Shown here piece after piece: positions 55,521 to 64,000 of a stretch of DNA of 64,000 nt. A program made the translations under genes and the position numbers. The first letter of the stretch is position 1. Each line of letters begins with the position of its first letter. Source of the stretch: Lojkania enalia. Taxonomy: Eukaryota; Ascomycota; Dothideomycetes; Pleosporales. The stretch lies in contig ML986665.1 in the NCBI GenBank assembly GCA_010094045.1, positions 36,872 to 100,871 on the forward strand, written 5' to 3'. The notes under the pieces were generated by a model. It was not told the origin of the DNA and did not search any database. It saw only the letters and a program-made list of their open reading frames with translations.

Positions 55521-57183
55521 ACCGCTTATATTATTCTATAGCTATAGAATTATTTAGGCTATACTATTCCTAAAATCTCCGCCTTTCTCTATTATTTAAT
55601 TCCCCTCTCCTTCTAAAATTTCTTTTAAACTATTTTACTAAAATTATTATTAAGATTATATCTAGCTTAAATATTACCGTCTAGATATTAATATCTACCT
55701 AGATACGTAAATATTTAGCTAGTATATAAAATAGAGCTAGTCTTACCTATTTAATCTAGTAGACTTTAAGCGTAGTCCCTAAATCTTAGTATATTAGATA
55801 TATACCTCTCTTTCTTAAAAGAAATTAATCTAATATTAAATTATATATTAGATTTGTATAAGAAAAGTCTAGTTTTAGTAATTTTAGATATCTCTTATAT
55901 AGGCGTATTTCTATCTTATACTATAGTTACTTTATATATTTACTTTAAATAGTATAGGTAATACTATAAGTATATATAGTAAAAAGATACGTTTTATTAC
56001 TATCTATAAAATAGTATAAGTTAAATAGTAGGCTAAGATTAATACTTTTAAACCTATTCTAGAAATAGTATACTTATAAATAATTAGTTAGCTATTACTC
56101 TATTTAGAATAATAGAAATACTAAGTTATATAACCTATAATTTAGCTTATACCTGTAAAGTTAGAGATAGCTAATTAGTAGATAGAGTTAATTAACCGAG
56201 TATATTTATTAGTACTTACTAAATATATCTCTAAAGTAGTACCTACTTAACTCTTTATATAGAACTATATAACCTTATTTTAATAAGCATTTAATCGCAA
56301 TATTATAGTATTAGGTAAGAATATATATTAGGCGGCGAGTAATATTAAGTATAGAACTTTACTAAGCCTAATCTATATAAGAGTAGTATAAATATACTAC
56401 TTATATACTAATTAAGTTTAGTAGATAGTTCTAACTTTATATTTTTATATATTATACCATCTTTTTAGGTAATAAGATATTACTTAAATAGTTTACTCTA
56501 GTTATATATATTAGTTAGCTAATCTATTACTTGCGAACTAAATTACCTTATTACCTTATATCTCTATATATACCTCTATTAGTAGTATAGGAAATCTTTT
56601 TATTATTATTATTAGATTATAGATAATAATTGTTCTTCTACTCGTCCTCCTATAAACTCGAGCTAAATTAATAGGCTAAGGTTTATAAAATTGTTAAAGT
56701 AAAGATTAGATAACTATTTTCTATTTTAAATCTAGTTTTAAAGAGTAGGAATTTATTCTAGTTTTAAAGGTTGCTAACTCTCTAGGATCTATCTACTATA
56801 AATACTACTTTCTTCTCTATTATTTATATCTATATACTATATTATTTAATAAATATATATTCTTCTTACTATTTATATATTATCTTAATAATTACTTTTA
56901 AACTAGGCTAGTAGATAGATATAAATTAGGTTAGAGTTAGGATCTTATATAAGTAGGGTAGAGTTAAGGTTAGGGTTTTACTAATTAGTCTAAGATATAG
57001 GTAGAGTTAAAGTAGCTACTTAGTAATAGAGTATAGGTTAAGGTAGGGTTATATAGACTGGGTTTCTTTAGAATCTAACTAATTAGTATACTTTAGAAAG
57101 TAGCTTAGTAAGAGTATATATAGTATAATATTCTAGGGCTTTATTATAGCTATTTATTATAGATTAGGCTAATCTTATTTTAT
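55521..57183. other. RIPped DNA without recognisable content
   Basis: This 1.66-kb stretch is saturated with TA. I found no frame that resembles a known protein and no clear repeat ends. Confidence 0.45.
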
Positions 57184-60046
57184 TAGATTCTAGAGTAGTA
57201 TGCTATAGTATATTATAAACTATAGTAGTATACTTCTTAACTATTAATCTTATATAGTTTAATTTAATATAATAATATATTTATAATAGTAATTTATTAT
57301 ATAAATTATAGAGGTTTATAAATTTCTTAATAAATATATTTTTACAGCAGCTCCTTATTAGTAATAGTATTAGAATTAATATTCTTCTAGTTAATCTCCT
57401 AGTTAATCTCTAGTTCTTTATTATATATCTAAACTAAAAGTTTAAAGAGATTTATAACCTTATTAATATTATAAAAAGAGTTTAGCTTACTAGTATTTTA
57501 GGCCTTTATAGCCTAGTATACCTCTTTAGTATAATAGTCTTCTCCGCTTATTATATATTTTAGAAATATAATATCCTAGATTCTCTATATAATAAGGTAA
57601 TATCTTCTATCCCTAATTATATCTCTAGTAGTATTAAAAACCCGTTTAATACTAACTTCTATAATCTATATTAGGAGAATATCTCTTATAACTTAAGTAA
57701 GCTGTAGATACTAATATTTATTTACTCTCTACCAGCCTAATATATTAAAGTTACAACCTCGAATAGGAGGTATATTTAGATAACTTTCTCCTTCTTAATA
57801 AGTTAGTTCTTTCTCTTCTTCTTCTAACTCTTCCTTTTCCTCTCTTTCTCCCTCTCCTACGTTACTTAAATCCTGGCCTAAGAAATTTAAGAAGCTGCTT
57901 AAGGATAAACATTATAGAAATAGTTTATAAAACTATTTATTACTTTATATCTATTAAGGTCGGAGTATTATAGATAAGATATAGTCTAGTATATTCTTAT
58001 TATAGTAATTAAGATATTTAAAGAATTGTTAGTAATAGGTTTCTCTATACTAAAAGTTCTAAGTCTTATTTTATAATTATAGTTAGAAGCTAATATAATA
58101 AATAGTTATAATAAAAATACCTTATATACTATAAGCTTTTAAAATAGATCTAAAATTATTATATAGTTAAATAAATAATTATACTTTATATCTATTTTTA
58201 AATAGTATTTACTTAATTTAAATTAACCCTTCTCTACTATAGCTTTTACTACTATTAGCTAATCTAAGTTACTCTCTACATCTTTAGCTAGATCTCTATT
58301 TATATTATTTAGGAAATTAAAGAGCTTATTATATATTTACTAAATATATTAGATCTAAGGTTTTATATTCTTACTAAACGTTTTAGTTACCTTTTTAAAA
58401 TTACTAAATAGGTCTATAATTAGTATTAAATAGTACTATTTAATAGTAGATAGTTGAAGTTGCTAGAGATTATAAAAATCTACCTTAGCGTTCTTATTAT
58501 TACTAGATCTCTAAGTAAGAATCTTTAAGTTAATTTTATATTAAAGCTAGTTGTTAATATATTATTTAAGGCCTACTACTTAGTTATATATATTAAATAT
58601 CGAATTCTATCGAGTTAGAATATCTTTTATTATAGACAGCTAGTATTTAGATAGTAGAGAGCCCTGTAAAGTAATAAAATACTTATAGTACTATAGTAAT
58701 CGATCGATTACTTTATAAATAGCTTAAATCTAACTAGAAATTAGTATATAATAACTATAATAACTAACTATAATAAAAAGCTATACTTTATAAAGAGAAT
58801 TTAGAATAGAAACCTATATCTAGATCTTATTTATATTATATTACTATAAAGTTCCTCTATCTTCTATCTCTTTAAAAGGTACGAGTTTAAGATAGTAAAT
58901 AATTTCCTAAATAATAAGATTAATAATATAAGTAAGATATAGAATTATATTCTCCTTATAGTTCTATTTAATACTATCTTCATATAGTTTCTCTTATATT
59001 GTATATATAAGTATACTATTATTAGCAGCGTTATTATAGGTAGCTACTAGTAATCGTCGTTATATATTTATATTTAATAGAATATATAGTACTTCTATTA
59101 CTATAAAAGTACTAGTATAGCTTCCTTAAATAGGAATAAAATTAAGTAGTTTATCGTAAAACTCCTAGTCCTAATTAATATAGTACTCTTTTACTATAAG
59201 AAAACTAAGGTAGTTCTTTATAAACTAGATATTAAACGCGATTAATATCTTTATACTTTAACTAAGGTTATATAAAAGAAAAGACTAAGCTACTATAACC
59301 TTATACTTAAATAGCCCTATAAAACTAAATTAGCTAATTAATATAGTATCTAGTTAAAAGAACTAAACAAATTATTAAAAGGATAAGTAATCTACTTTTT
59401 AAAAAGACTAGTTATTATTAATAATAATATTGACTAGTTTATACTTAAAGGTACTAGTAGAATATAATAGTATAATCGGATCTTTATTATTAGAAGGCCT
59501 AGTTATAGGTATATAGAACCTATTATATTTAAGAGCTAAAGTTTTTAGACAGGCCTAGAATTTAAGATAATTTGTTAGATACTTTATACTATTATAATTC
59601 TTATTTAAATATATAAGTTAAAAGCTATAGTAGTAATAGAATATAAATAGACAACTATCTAGAAATTATATAGCTTCCCTAAATTGTCTCTAGATCTTAC
59701 TATAATAAGTAGCTAAATTCTATCTTAATTTATCAAGTATATTTAAAGAGTTTTAAGCCTATAGTATTAATTTCTACTATACTATCTATATATTAATAAA
59801 CTCTATTATCTTCTATCTATTTTCTTTATCCTCTATCCGCGGATATATAATTAGCTGATAGGTTTCTTAGAAACCTTAATAGGAAATTAATAGAGTATTA
59901 ATTATAAGATACTAGATTTATATTAATATTAATATAATTATAATAAAACGCTATAATAAAGAATAGTAGGAGTATTATAGTATTACGGGTATATAAGAAG
60001 TTAGAGTTAACGATTAAGAATATCTAGCTATAAATTATATTTGTAG

Positions 60047-60077
<31 letters not shown>

Positions 60078-60352
60078 ATATATATAAAACCCTAGTAAAA
60101 TGGTAGTATATTATACTATTATATTAAGTATTTATTTTTAGAGATAATAGGTTTTATTATTAAACGGTATACTAATACTATATTCCTAGTAGTATATAAG
60201 AGTCTACTATAGTATATTATAGAATACTATAGTTTAGAAAATATTATAAAGTATAGTAAATTACTATTATATATTATAAAGTATAGTTAATTACTATTAT
60301 TTAATATACTATAATATACTACGAAATACTATAGTATACTACCTAGAATCTA
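57184..60352 (-). mobile_element. RIPped hAT-type DNA transposon
   Basis: The minus strand encodes hAT transposase features. The C-terminal dimerisation region lies at about 57540-57760, with NILGWQRVNKYQYLQLT and VFNTTRDIIRDRRYYLII; the latter corresponds to the ERxFS..xD..RxxL block of the family. The middle domain near 58240-58420 reads IYNKLFNFLNNINRDLAKDV. Inverted sequences ttagattctag...gtagta at 57184 and 60352 may be (sub)terminal repeats. CTAGGG words further out (57133, 60415) are alternative ends. No 8-bp target duplication was found, so the limits are uncertain by about 70 bp. No frame survives. Confidence 0.68.
60047..60077. repeat. (ACT)n microsatellite
   Basis: A run of about ten ACT triplets occurs inside the hAT remnant. 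Confidence 0.85.
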
Positions 60353-60518
60353 ATAACTACCCTAGTCTATTTTATAATATACTACTATAGTCTATAATAT
60401 AGTATAATATACTACCCTAGTTAATTAAGTTTATATATATAGAGAAGTAGTATAAATAAAATTTATATAGTATTAGAGAAGTATATTAGATTTTCTTCTA
60501 CTAACTACTAGTAGTAAG
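60353..60518. other. AT-rich DNA before chromovirus 3
   Basis: No gene is present. Bases 60514-60518 (gtaag) would be one copy of the target duplication of the next element; the partner lies outside the window. Confidence 0.4.
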
Positions 60519-61090
60519 TGTAACAATGTAAAGAAATCGTTCCACGAAAAGCTTTATATACAACCCTATCCCAAAGCTTTTTGCTTATCTTATCCTACCC
60601 CCGGTTCTACCCCTTTTCCCTTCCGTATATAGTTGTATACTCCCTTATAAGTAGCTTAGTAGTTCTTCTATATTCTTTTATATAAGGCTTATAGGTGTTA
60701 ATAGAATTCCTAGGTCCCTGAACCCCTATATACTCCTATATACCTCTAAGTGGATTCGTGCTATATTTAGATCTATTATCTTACCTATACTGTTATATTA
60801 TATAGAAGAACTTAATACTACTAGTAATAGCCTCTTTAATAATATCGCATTGATTGTTTATTTAAATATATCTAAGTCTAAAATACGCCCGATTTAGTTT
60901 AGGTTATAATACTTATATACTATTATATTAAATTATTCAGTTACCTAGATAGGATCTTAAAGACCTTCTATTAACTGAAGCCTTTAGGTTTAGAACTTCC
61001 TATCTCCTACAATTAGGATTGCTTTTAGAAAAGCCGCGTAGAGTGCGCCTAGGTAGAAACTTAGAGACTACTAATAACCTATTAGAATCA
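60519..61090 (+). repeat. 5' LTR of chromovirus 3 (inferred)
   Basis: It is about 572 bp, with a TG start at 60519 and a CA end at 61089-61090 just before the self-complementary primer site. The first 300 bases are not RIPped, while later parts are. Confidence 0.6.
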
Positions 61091-61189
61091 GAGGTAACTG
61101 CCGATATCTGACTATAATTCACCTTCTAATTCTTATACTAGAACCGATACACGCGTAAGTTATAGTAAGAGTAAGCTTCCATCTATGTG

Positions 61190-62330
61190 TGTAGAACAAC
61201 TGTTACCTCCTATAGGGGGCCCTGCGACAGGCGGACCCCTCTCTATAGGGCCTATAATAAAGAACCTATCTAATTTAGAGGGAAATTGGAGTAAACTAAC
61301 CCTTAAGGAACAAATTATAATTTTATAAGAGGAGATCGCACGCTTAATACGATAGAGAACTATCAGTCCTAATTAACCTCTATAAACTACCAAATCAGCA
61401 CTAATAATACGCCGAGAAACTTTTGCAACTCCCCTAGTAAGAAACCTCTTAGCTACCCCTAAGCCCTCTTAAGCCTACCTTACTAAATACACGCCTAAGA
61501 TTAAAAGCTTTATAGATAGTAGCGAACCTACATTTAAATAATAGCGAGTCTTAATCCTAGACCGACTTAAGATTAATATAGATTACTATCCGATAGAGTA
61601 TATATGTATAGCGTTAATATAGAGATATACCTCTAGTACTGCAAAAGGGTATCTAGAGCTAAAATACCTAGCTGAATCGGACTAGTATCAGTTTAAGAAT
61701 GCTAAAGAAATGATTTTACTTCTACAATCGTATTTTATTATAGGTAATAAAGAGATAGAGGCACAACAGGCGTTTCAGGTCCTAAAGATAAATAAGGGAG
61801 AAGCGTTCCTAACTTTTAAAGCTCGCTTTATTAGTATAGCTATTAGGGGATCCGTACCCTAATCTAAATAGTTCTTCTACCTATAGGATAAGATTCTCCC
61901 TAGTCTAAAGATACTAAACCTTAGCTTTAAGCTTATATAGAAAGGCTCCTTTAATACTATAGTTGCCTATTTAACAGCCTACGATATAGAAAGGAGGAGC
62001 GTTTCTAACCTCCTAGAACGAACTGTTAGCCTATAGGTTACAGCTAAAACAAATTTAGATTAGTACTAGAAGGCTTCTAAGAGTTTATCTAAAGTAACCT
62101 ACGATCTAATACTACCCTGATCTACCCTAGTATTAATACCTCGTTCTACTACGATCGCTCTCTAATAATCTAGTAAGACTCTTGCACCTAAAAGGTATAC
62201 GACTCTAGAAAATTACTATAATTATAGTAAACTAGGATACTTCGCGAACGAATATATAGTCTTTAAAGTATAAGAGATAGAGGTTAAATAAGAGGAGATT
62301 AAGGAAGAAGAGTTCCTAGACGTAAATAAG
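61190..62330 (+). pseudogene. gag: gag of chromovirus 3
   Basis: The frame contains LSNLEGNWSKLTLKEQIIIL near its start, a capsid-like centre (SYFIIGNKEIEAQQAFQVLK, EAFLTFKARFISIAIRG) and a former knuckle near 62215-62260 (YYNYSKLGYFANEY), in which Cys and His positions have become Tyr. Stops are TAG and TAA at likely Gln/Trp codons. An acidic tail follows (EEIKEEEFLDVNKY). Confidence 0.72.
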
Positions 62331-62479
62331 TACCATTTAGATAGTTCTTAGGTGGGAAATAGAGATGCTTAAGAAAACTCTCCGTCTTAGACTTAAGTAA
62401 GTATAACTTATTAAATATCGATTTATCGTATTTGTTTAGAGGAAAGTATTTCTAAATCCCTACTATTCTATATTTAAAA

Positions 62480-64000
62480 GGTGTTGGTATATAACTAAAC
62501 GCCCTTATTAATACAGGCGCTTAAAGCTTCCTATTCCTTAATTCTATAGTAGCTAGATTATTCTCCTAAACTCTATATATATTAATACAGCGCTTACCCT
62601 TTAAAATTACTATTAAAGGTTTTTAGGACTAAATCTAAACTCTAGTTAATTAGTATATCCGCTTGCACCTATAAATTAATAGGAGAACTATTTAAAACTG
62701 CCTATTTATTATTATAGATCTAGGTACTTAGGATTGTATTATTAGTATTAAATAGTTATGTTATTTTCAACTCCTGCTAGATATAGATAAGAATCGGATT
62801 ATATAGCCCTCTAAGTATCCTACTACTTATAATCCTTCACCTCCTCTTCTTATATAATTAACTTAGCTAGCACGCGATAAGAAAGTAGAGCTAGATATCT
62901 AGCAACGCGACGCTTTATAGGAAAAGGACTAGTATTAATAGTCCCGCAGTCCGACTATCCATTATATTAAAGGTCTATTAAGACTACTAAAACTATATTA
63001 GTCTCTTATAGCCTATAGTCTAAATAAGCTCAGAACTCCCACATACCTATATAAAATAAAGTCCGAACCCGATCTGAAGAAAGTCTATTCTTCTATTATT
63101 ATTCTTATCTCAGCTAATACTTTCTACTTTAATATAAAGAGGAAAGAGAATAAGTTTTTCTCCACGTCTCTATACGAAATTAAGCGGCTGATTAAAGACA
63201 AGCAAGCCCTAAAGCTGGAAGATAAGACTAAAAACGAAGTACTAGTAAATCTCTAATTACTATCTAAATACTATAAGTATTAGGATGTATTTAGTAAAAC
63301 TACGGCTTATTAATTACTAGAATACCGCTCTTACGATTATAAGATTGTCCTTATAGAACTCTTCCCTAATAGTTACAGCCCGTTATATAAGTAGAATATT
63401 AAGAAGCTAGAGGTAACTAAGAAGTATATTATAGATAATCTATAGTATAGGTATATTAAGTAGAGTCGGAACCCCTTTATATCTCCAATCCTTTACGTCC
63501 GTAAACCTAATAGCGACCTATATATCTGCGTAGATTATCGTAAACTTAATACTCTTACCTATAAGGATATATATCTAATACCGCGTATAGATAAACTTCT
63601 ATCTAAGCCTACTAAAGTAGTAATCTTTACTAAGTTTAACATTTGTGTGGCCTTCAACAAGATTAGAATAGACTCTAGTTCTAAGGAATATACTACTTTT
63701 TAGACTCGATACGGAACCTATAAGTATAAAGTTCTACCTTTTAGATTGTATAATAGCCTAGTAACTTACTAGTACTATATAAACGATATACTAATTAACT
63801 ATCTAGATAACTTCTATATCGCTTATCTAGACGATATCTTTATCTACTTAGAAGACGAGGCGATATATGCTATCTACGTTAAGAAAGTTCTTGAGAGATT
63901 ATATTAAGTAGGGTTATAAGTTAATATTAAGAAGAGCAAATTCTATATTACCCGAACTAAATATTTTAGCTACATCCTCTTAAATAAAGGCCTTAAAGTT
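62480..64000 (+). pseudogene. pol: pol of chromovirus 3, N-terminal part
   Basis: A decayed protease lies near 62490-62720. Reverse transcriptase blocks are clear from 63340: SPILYVRKPNSDLYICVDYR, KLNTLTYKDIYLIPRIDKLL, then FTKFNICVAFNKIRID (motif A Asp now Asn). The active site AYLDDIFIY near 63821-63850 is intact. It is truncated by the window edge within the reverse transcriptase (YFSYILLNKGLKV). Confidence 0.82.

Larger units (their letters stand above)
60519..64000 (+). mobile_element. Ty3/gypsy chromovirus 3, 5' part (runs off the window)
   Basis: An LTR from TGTAACAATG (60519) to about 61090 is followed by AGGTAACTG (61092-61100), which is complementary to CAGTTACCT inside the LTR (60938-60946): self-priming again. 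gag, protease and most of the reverse transcriptase follow. RIP is moderate. The second LTR lies beyond 64000, so LTR limits are inferred from the primer site. Confidence 0.8.

Noticed and set aside
1..60500. Abundance of TAG/TAA in recognisable frames as evidence for stop-codon reassignment
   Set aside because: The NLR gene and other non-RIPped frames use normal stops, and in the elements the extra stops come with matching C-to-T and G-to-A changes at non-stop sites and loss of Cys and Asp residues. RIP explains them.
1..64000. CRISPR arrays, tRNA or rRNA genes
   Set aside because: No regularly spaced direct repeats with unique spacers. I found no cloverleaf or rRNA-like sequence. The organism is eukaryotic.

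Overview
The window reads as a transposon-rich, partly subtelomere-like block from a filamentous ascomycete (Pezizomycotina). The evidence is a HET-NACHT-WD40 NLR gene, short fungal introns (39, 52 and 57 bp), self-primed Ty3/gypsy chromoviruses, Tad1-like LINEs, and long AT-rich tracts with the signature of repeat-induced point mutation (RIP). In those tracts CpA/TpG is nearly absent, TpA is in large excess, and in-frame TAG/TAA stops replace Gln/Trp codons. The species cannot be fixed from the sequence. Two 10-base N gaps (6360-6369, 27050-27059) are each flanked by exact repeats (231 and 305 bp), so they look like unmerged contig ends rather than real missing sequence.

Layout. 253-6223: complete Ty3/gypsy chromovirus (minus strand, 303-bp LTRs, target-site duplication CTCTA), heavily RIPped on the far side and almost unmutated next to the genes. 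6.6-14.1 kb: a gene island of normal composition. It holds a ferritin-like/Rds1-type gene with one nonsense codon, a possible MITE, a small acidic/basic ORF, a degenerate unidentified ORF, and a 1377-aa HET-NACHT-WD40 gene with ten near-identical WD40 repeats, flanked by a 67-68 bp inverted repeat. 14145-17637: 5' part of a Tad1-like LINE, cut by a Ty1/copia element (17638-24354). 24.4-32.2 kb: minus-strand LINE material (a fragment, a 5'-truncated copy, a nearly complete copy) with four copies of a 200-bp repeat resembling a LINE 3' tail or SINE. 32752-38124: second Ty1/copia element (minus).

37954-52994: a large palindrome with 3.58-kb arms around a 2.37-kb single-copy spacer. Copia LTRs lie at both outer ends, and a Ty3/gypsy chromovirus (46868-52371, target-site duplication AACTT) is nested in the right arm. 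The arms are RIPped except for the innermost 0.38 kb. The spacer is not RIPped and, with the inner right arm, encodes an unrecognised two-exon 272-aa protein. 53-60.5 kb: strongly RIPped DNA with a 728-bp tandem duplication, a dead protein-kinase-like gene and a dead hAT transposon. 60519-64000: 5' part of a third chromovirus, running off the window.

How it fits together. Transposons were silenced by RIP, visible as Asp-to-Asn changes at protease and reverse-transcriptase catalytic sites. The NLR gene, whose 126-bp repeats are individually short, survives inside an unmutated island. RIP intensity falls off in the transposon sequence bordering both islands. Recombination at copia LTRs or LINE copies, followed by RIP, can explain the inverted junctions and the palindrome. 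The likeliest functional genes are the NLR gene and, less surely, the 272-aa protein; almost everything else is element relic.
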